From assembly GCA_012934845.2 (NCBI GenBank), contig WNNJ02003085.1:1-64000 (forward strand): DNA of 64,000 nucleotides, given 5' to 3'. This DNA is from Pomphorhynchus laevis. Lineage: Eukaryota > Acanthocephala > Palaeacanthocephala > Echinorhynchida > Pomphorhynchidae. The stretch's first letter is position 1. Every line of letters starts with the position of its first letter. Made by a program: the position numbers and the translations under genes. The notes under the pieces were generated by a model. The model ran no database searches. It was given only the letters and a program-made list of their open reading frames with translations, and had not been told where the DNA came from. Shown here one piece after another: positions 22,690 through 31,730 of the stretch.

Positions 22690-22990
22690 ATGCCTCATCA
22701 TGAGGAAAACATAATGATATATATATGTATATATATTGTTGGTTGTTTAGTTAAAACTAGCACAGTTAAAGCAAAAAACAGTGTATATTATTCAAATTTC
22801 CATAGCTTTCGGGCACAGCCCTTCTTCAGTGGAAGTTCCACGCAATATTGTATGTATATTAGATCTCTAACTTAAAAAAAGTATATTCATCAAAGAATAT
22901 AATTAAACGATGTAGTATATAGTTTAATATAATTAAACTATATATAAAGAAAGTATCAATAGGGTTATTTGAACTACAGCTTGGGATCCT
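22690..22990 (-). mobile_element. PLE end fragment with complete hammerhead-like motif
   Basis: A short segment carrying the motif at 22798-22834, with an ATATA-rich flank and a GGGATCC sequence near 22980 of the kind seen at other PLE ends in the window. No RT or nuclease remains. It is taken as a solitary PLE terminal fragment. Confidence 0.5.
22798..22834 (-). ncRNA. Hammerhead-like motif with loopless helix III
   Basis: On the minus strand the order is TTCCA, CTGAAGA, A, GGGC-TGT-GCCC, GAAA, GCTA, TGGAA. TTCCA/TGGAA make helix I, GGGC/GCCC helix II, and A-G-C-T after GAA a two-pair helix III with no loop, leaving A as the cleavage nucleotide. Such very short helix III hammerheads are known from PLEs and are thought to act as dimers. 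One extra A between CTGAAGA and helix II departs from the canonical core, so activity is uncertain. Confidence 0.6.
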
Positions 22991-23009
22991 TGTTTCTGTC
23001 GAATTCATA

Positions 23010-23168
23010 AATATATCAAAATAGGTAAGTATATAAAATTAAACCAAGCTTCTTTTGCAATTTTATTTAAAAACGTTTTCGGGTTACCCCTTCGTCAGTA
23101 GCACAATACAATATTCTTCTTACAAAAGAAGCTTGGTTTAATTTTATATACTTACCTATTTTGATATA
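23010..23168. mobile_element. PLE end as an inverted repeat enclosing a hammerhead-like core
   Basis: Arms of about 47 bp (23010-23058 and 23123-23168) are near-perfect reverse complements containing AGCTTGGTTTAATTTTATA. The ~64-bp loop holds CTGACGA, a GGG/CCC helix and GAAAACG on the minus strand (23074-23098). This looks like two PLE ends joined head to head. Confidence 0.65.
23074..23098 (-). ncRNA. Hammerhead-like core in PLE inverted repeat
   Basis: CTGACGA (23092-23098), A, GGGGTAACCC, then GAAAACGTT. Helix II is clear. One extra A precedes helix II and one lies after GAAA. No convincing helix I is visible, so it is probably a decayed copy. Confidence 0.45.
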
Positions 23169-23189
23169 TATAACAGTAACCAAATACCA

Positions 23190-23700
23190 GAAAACGCCTT
23201 CATTCACAACGTCACACAGGCAACCGTAACGAGCAGTGGGTACTTTATTCTACTGATGAATGTTGCCGGGTACTCATCATTTCGATGCTAAAGTGGTCGT
23301 CTAGAAGTGACATGGTGACTGAAAGTCGTGAATTGAAGTCCAGTCTATCAAGCAACACCATTTAGTATAAATGCCGTATTTCGTAGGAAATCCTGGACCG
23401 TTGTCTACTCAGCACATTCGTGCATTACTATTATATATGCCGTATTTTTTAAGGATCCAACGAGTGCAGCGACAATTCAGCAACAACCTCTGCCTAGTGT
23501 TTAAGGATGGTCCGCACAGCAATTCGATCTGGTTAAGAGCGTAAGCCTCAGACAATTAAGCAAAGTGTCGGAAACGCCTTCATTCACAATGTCACACAGG
23601 CAACCAAAACGATCTCTGGGTACTTCATTCTACCGATGAGTGTTGCCGGTTACTTATCATTTCTAATATGAAGTGGTCGTCTAAAAGGGACATGGTGACT
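23190..23700 (+). repeat. Tandem ~380-bp retrozyme-like repeat, 1.3 units
   Basis: AACGCCTTCATTCACAA starts a unit at 23191 and again at 23571, a 380-bp period; the second unit is cut off by a (TA)n tract. Each unit has a paired GGCAAC/GTTGCC helix joining an AACGA strand to CTGATGA (23219-23276, 23599-23650), a TCGTGAATTGAAGTCCAG box-B-like stretch, and a GGTTAAGAGCGTAAGCC box-A-like stretch. A third full unit is at 38680-39045 and a diverged minus-strand one at 43600-43990. No coding capacity. Confidence 0.65.
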
Positions 23701-23701
23701 G

Positions 23702-23705
<4 letters not shown>

Positions 23706-23784
<79 letters not shown>
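23706..23784. repeat. (TA)n microsatellite, ~79 bp
   Basis: A pure TA run that truncates the second ~380-bp unit. Confidence 0.95.
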
Positions 23785-23789
<5 letters not shown>

Positions 23790-24019
23790 CTTATAACTTT
23801 TATTCCAAAGAAAAGTTATAAGTGTTCAAGTTAATTGCAAATTTAAAAATTCTTCGGACGAAACGCCGAATTATTGAATGCTGAACCAGCACTACCGCTT
23901 TACAAAATAGGATCATTAGCGCAAAAGCACTGACAAATGCCAGCGCAAGTCATTATTGATCCCGATGATGTCTATTACACTGAATAGAATTCACTGTGTT
24001 GCATTGACATGACGCCAAG

Positions 24020-24190
24020 ATACCAGGTTTGTGCAGCTGAGTATGTCGACCAGATATGGAAACCATACTAAGCTGCACAATACTATGTGGCCAGGTTTGT
24101 GCAGCTCAGCACAACCAGGTTTATGCAGCTCGGCACAAACCATACTGAGCTGCACAAATCTAGGTGCCAGGTTTGTACAGCTCACTATGT
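24020..24190. repeat. Six alternating copies of a ~22-bp motif
   Basis: CCAGGTTTGTGCAGCTCAG-like units occur near 24025, 24091, 24117 and 24166, and reverse-complement units (CATACTGAGCTGCACAAA) near 24064 and 24140. Alternating orientation makes several nested hairpins. No family recognised. Confidence 0.75.
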
Positions 24191-24194
24191 CGGT

Positions 24195-24390
24195 CAGACA
24201 GGGATACGATACAAATTCGACCAAATAAACAGCGGAGATATTTAAAAGAATTGAGAAAAACAGCGGATAGATATGTATCACACATGATTGAGAATCAAAA
24301 TCATTCCATGGCTACGACAACTCTTGGTGGTCCGATACCCGATTCCTATATGCGCAAACTAAAAGAAATCTTTGGATTAGACAATTAATG
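24195..24390 (+). pseudogene. C-terminal fragment of an unknown retroelement ORF, perhaps PLE
   Basis: An open stretch ends with KLKEIFGLDN and a stop at 24386. It includes RYLKELRKTADRYVSHMI. It lies ~150 bp upstream of a hammerhead-like PLE end (24541), the expected place for the end of a PLE ORF. The protein itself gives no clear motif, so the assignment rests on position. Confidence 0.35.
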
Positions 24391-24540
24391 CCAGATAAAT
24401 CACTAAACACGTACGATCATCCCTTTTTCGATTTATCTAACAATTCGCTGTGTGGACGCCACGAACGTGTGCTGATTAATCCATGATCCTTATTTAAATA
24501 TACGTATACGCTAGCGAACAATTACACAATATTGTAAAAA

Positions 24541-24568
24541 CTGAAGGAGGACAAACAGTCCGAAACGT
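24541..24568 (+). ncRNA. Degenerate hammerhead-like core of a PLE end
   Basis: CTGAAGG, A, GGAC-AAACA-GTCC, then GAAACGTTT. Helix II is perfect and the short ACGT helix III is present, but the last A of CTGANGA is G. Confidence 0.45.
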
Positions 24569-24589
24569 TTCTTGAATAAAAACATTTCT

Positions 24590-25265
24590 TGTATTTTAAA
24601 GGTATCTAACGATAACTTTTATTATTATGAATGCCTCTCAATTGACCCCGGTACGCAATTTCAGAGCATAGCAGTATATATTGTTAGAATTACGACAGCT
24701 TGTCTTAGTATTTTCTTATTATACTGACGATAATCTATTAAAATATTAAATATATTAAAAATGTATATATAATCTACATTGCAGTCCTGCATATCAGTAA
24801 AACCTTCTTTGTTATCAGTTTTCACCAACTCCTTTCCAGCCCAGCATAGTAGCGGGCCATATCACTAACAGTAAAATACGAAACTGCTTATCGATCAGAT
24901 TCTCACAGATGGATATTAAAAGCTTGTTTATTAGCGGCCACGTCTGAGTGAGATCAGCCGTTTGCTACCTGAATTTTTTAATGATAAATAAAAATCATGT
25001 GCTGGCACGATTGAATATAGGGAAATTAATTTTATTTTATTCTTTGTTAATAATATCTTTGTCCGACGGAAACAACAAAAGTATTTTTTTATAAAGTGTT
25101 TGGGTTGCAGGAAACATTTCCAAAACTAAAATGAATCAATCACAAAGTCAATTTGTAATCATCTAACTTGATGATTACAATCAACTGCAAGTGCTACTAA
25201 TGAATGTTCCACTAACATGTAATCACAATTATATTTGAAATTAACTAACATAACATTTACTTAGT
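24590..25265. other. Intergenic DNA with a short Naiad-tail relic
   Basis: Mostly AT-rich without a gene. Near 24838-24870 CAGCATAGTAGCGGGCC resembles the Naiad 3' region at 17.29 kb in the same orientation (minus). Confidence 0.35.
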
Positions 25266-25269
25266 AAAC

Positions 25270-28200
25270 AAAATTTGTTCATTGTTTCTACTGAGTCGGG
25301 TTGTAGAGGCAGTGCACGAACGAGACGTGACCAAGTATCACGTAATGAGTGGCCGATCAAACTTTGCTTTCAGGTAGTCTTAAACGTTTCTTCACAAGAT
25401 AAAGAGTTTGATCTCTCCACCTATACCCAGGTATGCTTCGAAATTTCCGCCCAGAAAGTCTAATATGGAACACTTCACAAGGAAGACGCCCCCTAGCCAT
25501 CCTCAAAACGTGGCCTAGCCACCTCAGTGACTAGGCCACCTGAATATCAATCGTTCATAACGTTAATCATCTATAGCGATATGCATGGTTAAATTTATGT
25601 TTAAATTCATGTGCACATCTAATTTATTTTGCTTAACATATATTATAGATCAAATAATACTTTAATATTATTCTTAAACTTACGAGTAACTAATACTTAT
25701 CAATAAATCTCTTATGACTCGTTTTAAACCAAGTTTCGAACTTAAGCTTAAGGCTGAAGCCGGCCACATCACAAAAGAACCTCATTTCAGTCATTTGCAC
25801 TCGAAATTTAGTCCTGTCAGTCATGACCCAAAGTTCATGCCCATAAGTGAATATAGGTAAGAAGACAGAGATAAATTGAAAGCTTCTCCTGAAAGCTTGG
25901 CTATCCTTTGCCACAACTGATCTGTACAAAGAACCCATTACTGCGTTAACTGCACAAATCCGACTCACAATATCTTTACTATTCCTACTATCACTCAAGA
26001 ACAAAACGAGCAAGTAATTTAACTCTTCCACGTTAGCTACGACCTTATCACCTATTCGTATCGACGATCCTCCTTATTCCAAACAGAGCACACCAAGAAA
26101 ATTTTGGATTTACTAACTTTTATAATTTGCTAACTTATATAATTTGCTAACTTCCATAATTTGCTAATTTCCACTTTGCATTCCGCCGTAAATCGATTCA
26201 GCAAGCATTGTAGGTCATCAGTATTAGAGGCCAGCAAGACAACATCGTCTGCGAAAAGGAAATATGATATTTTGATAGAATCTAACTGAAGACCAAACTC
26301 CGACAAAGTGTCCCGTCTCGAAATTTTATCTATGTAAACAAGTAACAAAATAGAAACAGTGGACATCCATGACGAAACCCAACACCTACAAGAAACGACT
26401 AAAACTTCCCGCCTAAAACATAAACACAACTCTTACTTATTCTGTAGAAAGAGGCCACAGCTACACGGAGGTAGTGTGGAACTTTGTACTCCCTAAGTAC
26501 CTCCCACAACTTACATCTTGATACCCTGTCGAACGCGTTATCCAAATCCACAAAATACATGTGAACTGATTGAGCGTACTCCTATGTGCGTTCGATAATA
26601 GTTGAAAGAATGAAGAGCTGATCAGTAGTTCTTCAACCATAACGAAAGTCACATTGCTCCTCCTGTAACTACCCCTCGACTATCGGTTGTATCCTTAGCT
26701 CAAGGATCCCGGCAAATAGATCACCTGGTAAGCTATGAAGAGTAATGCTCATATAATTTGAGCATTCTTTTTAATTCCCGTTATTATAGATCGGAATCAC
26801 CAACCCACTTTGCCAATGACTAGGAATCTTTCCTGACTCCAATGCTAAGTTGGTATTGTATTATCCATTGCATACATTCAACGTCAAGAGCCTTCAAAAT
26901 GTCAGCTCGAATATCATCAACCCCAGCAGATTTGCCATTACGAAGTTTTGAACAACAGTAATGACCTCTGTCAAGGTAATGGAATTTTCCATTAAGTTTG
27001 AAAATTCTTCATTCACAAGAGAAGGCACGTCATCCGTTTTTATGATACATCTAAAATGTTTTTCCAACGACTAGGTATGCCTTCAATATCGGTTAGCAGA
27101 TGCCCATGATTGTCTAAAACAGTCTAAGTAAATGTCTGCTTTTCACCACGAAGGGCTTTGATCGTTCTCCAGAACATCTTACAAGCTGACCGATAATCAA
27201 GTTCGAGACGCTTACCAAACTTCACCCAAGTTGCTTTCTTTGACTCATCAACTGCTAGAGCTGCAGCTCTTTTGATCTGTCGATACCTGTATATAGCATA
27301 CAGTGACCTATCAGATAAGGTTGTCCTATAGGCCACTTTCTTCTGATGAACGCCAGCTCTTACTACTGATGATACCAAGCAGTTCCAGGATTACCTCCAC
27401 GACATGCACCTACAGTTTTCAAACCACAGCTTTTCGAAGTCGCTTTGCCAAACGAAGTTTTGAACACAGACCATTCTTATTCGATATTCTCCACCTCTTC
27501 CACAAATTGGGCAAAGTTCGCATTAATATAGTTAGTAAAAACTTCCCTTACAGAAGCATCTTCCAGACATTCCCAACGAACCCTAATATTACGTGTAGGG
27601 TTCCCAGATCTAGTAAACTACTGGTAGCCTACTGTGACAGCGAATCTTACTAACTACAAGGTAGTGGTCGGTTGACAGTTCAGCCCTCTCTCTCCAATGT
27701 GTTCAGGACATAATGTCGCAAATCAGATGATATGATTACAATATCGATCATTGATCGTCGACTAATAGTATCCTGATGCTATGTTCATCTGTGAATTTCT
27801 TTATGTTCCAACATTGTGTTCGTTATTAACAAATTGTTACGAGAACAAAAATGCAACAACTCAACATCACTCGCGTTCAGATCGGGGGTTCCGTTCTTCC
27901 TCACCAATCCTTTCCAGAACAGTCATTGTCAACGTGAACATTGATGTTGCCTAATAAAACGAGAGAATCACCCACAGGTTTACTATCAAGTAAATCCTGA
28001 AGATCATCCACAAAAGCTGCGTATTCCGAGCTAGTGTTGGGTGCATAAACGCACACAATATTTCACCCCTGTCCACTTTTGACTACAAGTCTCAAGGACG
28101 TTTACATTTCATTCCCTGGGAAAAGTTCTCTGCAGCTAACGACAACTGGAAGTCTGTAAGTATCCGTACACCCGACTGTCGACGGGTGTACGGAACCAGG

Positions 28201-28490
28201 TTGTGATCCAACCTTGATCCAAAAATTGAGTACTGGAACCAGAATAATGAAAAGAGCTAACTCCTACTATTTCAAGACCGAAGCGATCTATCTCCCTTAC
28301 TAGATTTGGTTATTTCCCTTTCAGCGAAGTAACGTCTCAAATTTCTGTACATAGACTAATCCACTGCAGTAAATGATGTTTGGTTCGCCTATTCCGCAAA
28401 ACTGTCCGAGTGCGTGGCACCCAACTTTGGCAATTTCGAGGGTTAGTGGTGAGTTGTCCATCGTTTTGATTTTGATTCATTAAATTGTAT
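25270..28490 (-). mobile_element. RTE-type LINE, long but decayed copy
   Basis: Read right to left, there is an endonuclease region (28490-27400) with LLGNINVHVDNDCSGKDW and AELSTDHYLVV; an inter-domain stretch (27378-27124); RT with FADDVVLLASNTDDLQCLL (26429-26130); and a thumb region with FTYGHELWVMTDR (26031-25690). The final WLGHVLRMARGRLP segment (25530-25450) follows an inserted ~130-bp AT-rich piece. The order and motifs match RTE LINEs, and the 3.2-kb length is near full. Stops and shifts are frequent. Its right end meets palindromic DNA and Naiad copy C. Confidence 0.8.
26130..26429 (-). pseudogene. RTE reverse transcriptase, catalytic box region
   Basis: 99 codons carrying YFLFADDVVLLASN, the RT motif C with both Asp residues retained, followed by a palm/thumb helix with CLLNRFTAEC. 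Upstream motif B is shifted out of frame. It is part of the RTE LINE at 25270-28490. Confidence 0.75.
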
Positions 28491-28511
28491 TTCGTCGTCA
28501 CTGTACTCCAT

Positions 28512-28580
28512 ATCCTTTAGTAACCAAAGTCAATTTCCTGCAAGGAAATATGTTTCCTTGCAGGAAAATCTTCTTTTAGA
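28512..28580. repeat. Two adjacent palindromes at an RTE/Naiad junction
   Basis: TTTCCTGCAAGGAAA and its exact complement flank a TATG loop (about 28528-28561). A second palindrome, AAATCTTCTTTT with AAAAGAAGATTT, follows at once (28566-28592). They mark the join between the minus-strand RTE LINE and + strand Naiad copy C. Confidence 0.8.
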
Positions 28581-29568
28581 AAAAGAAGATTTTTGGATTA
28601 AATCGCTTAATTCCATGTACCCATTAGGATTGAATGACGTGGTACAAAGAATTGGCAGAAGTAGTATAATACATAATAAACAACTATATTATAATAATCC
28701 AGTTAAACGCAAACCAAGAAGTCATGGTGATAAAAGGAATAGGAAAAATAGAGTTAAAAATATTAAAAAAGATATGTATATAAATGAACAATTAGAAATA
28801 TTAAAACAACTTTTAAGTGATAATAAGCTAAAAGATCTTTATGTAAATATAAGAAGTTTTTCTAAAGATATAATATGTTCAATAAATCAAAAATTAATTA
28901 ACGACTATGATAGGCTAAGTTGTATAATAGACAGTTATCGTAATACAAAATACTATAATCGTACAATAAATGTTAATAATAACAATAGAAAATATACATT
29001 AACCATAAACTTCATTAATAAATGTATAGATAACATAAATATAGCCGTACTTTTAAATTATTCTAAAGGTAAAGAAATAATAGGGTCAGATTTAAGTAAA
29101 TATATTCCTAAAATAAGGTATAAACTCCTACCACCATTAGGACGAAAAATTTGTAATTATAATAAAGAATTAAAATCAATATGTAACGATAATATTAGAA
29201 ACATAATGGAAACAGAATGCAATTGTAAAAGTCTTAGTTTTGATAAAATAAATGAACATATATGTACCCATAATCTAGAATTAATTGAAAATTGTGAATT
29301 AAAAAAGCTGCTATCAAAAGGGTATAAATATAGATTAAATAATAACAACGACAAAAATAAAATTTACAATTCGTTATATAATAACTTAAATGCTTACTTT
29401 AGTAACCTGATTAATAGTGAAAGCTCGAATATATCTAAGATAAACATTTGGAAAGATTATATATTTGGTAAAATTAAACATAAAATGAAAATAACAAACA
29501 ATTATAAAAGGAAAGATAAAATTAATAAAGATATGTATAAAGAACTTACTAAATTAAAGGATAACTAA
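28558..29568 (+). CDS. Naiad ORF segment: nuclease end, CxC linker, RT start
   Basis: 336 codons, the longest Naiad frame in the window. Residues 5-26 end the GIY-YIG domain. Residues 30-210 form a Lys/Asn-rich linker. ETECNCKS near residue 220 is the CxC motif that marks the N-terminal-nuclease PLE clade. A His/Cys stretch (INEHICTHN) follows. The frame ends in LTKLKDN at a stop where copy B reads on into the RT (IITTIDKAS), so a point mutation ended the ORF. The first ATG shown is not the native start. Confidence 0.75.
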   Translation: MQENLLLEKEDFWIKSLNSMYPLGLNDVVQRIGRSSIIHNKQLYYNNPVKRKPRSHGDKRNRKNRVKNIKKDMYINEQLEILKQLLSDNKLKDLYVNIRSFSKDIICSINQKLINDYDRLSCIIDSYRNTKYYNRTINVNNNNRKYTLTINFINKCIDNINIAVLLNYSKGKEIIGSDLSKYIPKIRYKLLPPLGRKICNYNKELKSICNDNIRNIMETECNCKSLSFDKINEHICTHNLELIENCELKKLLSKGYKYRLNNNNDKNKIYNSLYNNLNAYFSNLINSESSNISKINIWKDYIFGKIKHKMKITNNYKRKDKINKDMYKELTKLKDN

Positions 29569-29817
29569 ATAATAACAGCTATTGACAAAGCTAGTAATAA
29601 CTTTGTCTTCATATGCATAAAGCTTTATTATGATATACTAATGAAAGAGGTTAATTCTAATGATTTAAATGTAAATCCAACATATGAACGTAGTGAGTTG
29701 AGTTTAGAAACAATTATTACAAGTCACTCTTCTATAATGGATAAAAAGGTTGCATTAGAATAAGATACCAGATAGTTATTTCAGAGGAAATACATTATTA
29801 GCATGTATTTGGCCCCG

Positions 29818-29890
29818 CTGCTATGTTGGGTAGAGGAGTTAGGGGTCGAAACCTGATAGCATAGCAGTTCCTCCTGATGACCTCTAATTC
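29818..29890 (+). ncRNA. Interleaved helices around GAAAC and CTGATGA in the Naiad 3' region
   Basis: CTGCTATG (29818-29825) pairs with CATAGCAG (29860-29867). GAGTTAGGGG (29836-29845) pairs, with G-U wobbles, with CCTCTAATTC (29881-29890). GAAAC (29848-29852) and CTGATGA (29874-29880) sit beside the second helix. In copy D the first helix is longer (CTGCTATGTA/TACATAGCAG). Naiads are reported to lack canonical hammerheads, so this could be a different RNA or a decayed one. Confidence 0.4.
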
Positions 29891-30100
29891 TTATTCTGAT
29901 ACAACGTCTGTTATTTATTAGTCAATTCATAAAAATGACGTTTATTTTAATTTTTTTAACTTGATTTAAATTATAAAAAATCTTATAACAATTATTAATT
30001 TTATTATTTAATTATTAAATTTTGATTTAGCATTATTATGTTTTGTTTATTTTATAATTATATTAAATACGTAGACATAGTTAGCTGATTTAATATGTTC

Positions 30101-31355
30101 AGATCTCTGCTGTTCCCCGTATCATCCAACTCATCTTTATGTATTAGAGTATACGCCCACATTATTGACATCTGATATCAATTTGCGATCACTTAAGTAA
30201 TGTAAGTATTTTTTGGAAGTTTCGATCTGCTGCAAATTAAGATGCGTTTGACTACTTGGAATGTGGTGGTGTCTGATAAGATTGCATGCAACTTCTTACG
30301 GTATTTCAGTTATTTAGTCGCCTGTATATTCAAGTGTTGCCCATATCGAACCACGGAGATGTTAACTGACAATCGGCGAGATCCTAACCGAACACATCAT
30401 TAGACGACGGATCGATTTAGCCTGCACCTAGCGGTCCTGAAATTAACTATTTCATTTAATATCCCTATTAAATTAACAAAAAATCTATTATATTGTCTGT
30501 TTATCCAATAAATCACTCAAATGACTTATTTTTCAATTAAACTGAAATTATTTAAATGTTAGAGCTATCGAGCAATAATTTATGAGCAATAACATCTATA
30601 ATACGATGGGATGTTATATTATATATTATGTATTATAATATATTATATAATATTATAATATATAATATTATATATATCCCATTTGCTAGAGTTAATTATT
30701 TAGCAATGCCAATTGTTTGATAGTAAAATATTTTCAAAAAGTCTTGAAACTTTACCTACAATTGAGCAAATTCTCGCACAACAGTTGTTTTGTAATAATT
30801 ATATAAAATCATGATTATAAAAATAGTATGCTAAGATAATCATTCAAATTTAGAAATAAAATTTTCTAATATTTTTTAAATTTAATTTTCTATTAGTAGT
30901 TGAACATATATATATTTAATGATTTTCAGTATTTGTCACTTGCAATAAAAAATACAATTAAATATTTATTATTCAAATTTATTACTCTGATAATTTTAAT
31001 AATTTTATTAAATTATTAAATTAGATATAATAATCCAAATTATAAATTAACGTTTTTGATTTTTAATAAGGCATAATGCAAAACATTTGTTCTAAAATGA
31101 TATTTTTAAATTTATATATGCATACATTATGCTCTTCTCATACTTTAGCTTTTTCACTAAATCGTTTGGTTTAAAATTAATCTTTTGATGTCTTTTGGTT
31201 AGTAAAAGTTGACTTGTACAAGTCCTAATTAATAAGTTGCTGTAATTTATTTAATAAGTGATAGTAGAATAGTAGAATAGTAGAATGAACACATACACAC
31301 TATAAAATCGCTTCGTCTAACGTTAAAACAGATGTTATATTTTATAAATTTCATT
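30101..31355. other. Intergenic AT-rich DNA
   Basis: No gene seen. There is a long AT palindrome near 30603-30682 bounded by GGGAT/ATCCC and a short AGTAGAAT tandem repeat near 31263-31287. Confidence 0.4.
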
Positions 31356-31361
31356 TTTATT
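31356..31361 (-). terminator. AATAAA signal for the Rab7-type gene
   Basis: On the minus strand AATAAA lies about 163 nt after the Rab7-type stop codon, a plausible cleavage signal. Confidence 0.45.
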
Positions 31362-31523
31362 ACTCTCTGAACAATTTTACATTTTATCGGGCTATGCTAC
31401 TCGGAGAAGGTAGCATCTACTGATTTCTGCGAAAAATAACGAATGTGATGACAGTGAACTGTGTTATGTTCTTCTATAATAATATGCAGGATTTAGTTTT
31501 TTATAATCTGTAATGTAAAATAA

Positions 31524-31730
31524 TTAACAATTGCATCTATGCTGAACAATAGGTTCTGGCAGGTTTATCGTTCCTGGCAGAGACTCACTACTCTCAGCGG
31601 TATGTCTGTCTAGTGTTAATTTCATAATTGTCTCAAATGCATTTTCGACATTTGTTCCTTCCTTCGCGCTGGTTTCTACATAGACAATATTATTATCCTG
31701 GCACCAATTGTTCGCTTTTCTAGAACTCAC
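31524..31730 (-). CDS. rab7: Rab7 exon 4, G5 box and prenylation motif
   Basis: The acceptor TGTTCAG is at 31731. [14 protein letters not shown] is the G5 region. The C-terminal tail is variable and ends HRCNC plus stop, a CxC geranylgeranylation motif. Confidence 0.95.
   Translation of the reverse strand: MSSRKANNWCQDNNIVYVETSAKEGTNVENAFETIMKLTLDRHTAESSESLPGTINLPEPIVQHRCNC

Larger units (their letters stand above)
28558..30100 (+). mobile_element. Naiad-type PLE, copy C, with CxC linker
   Basis: The copy starts inside the end of the GIY-YIG domain (EDFWIKSLNSMYPLGLND). It runs open for 336 codons through the basic linker, the CxC motif and into RT (stop at 29566), and continues past that stop to ITSHSSIMDK at about 29745. 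Most of RT is then deleted and the 3' region (29757-30090) follows directly. The 3' region contains the interleaved helices at 29818-29890. Confidence 0.85.

Noticed and set aside
23706-23784. CRISPR or centromeric array
   Set aside because: Simple TA dinucleotide run without spacers or higher-order units.
24028-24280. Overlapping ORFs on both strands at the 22-bp repeat
   Set aside because: Open frames follow from the alternating repeat (CAELHKPG and similar), not from coding selection.
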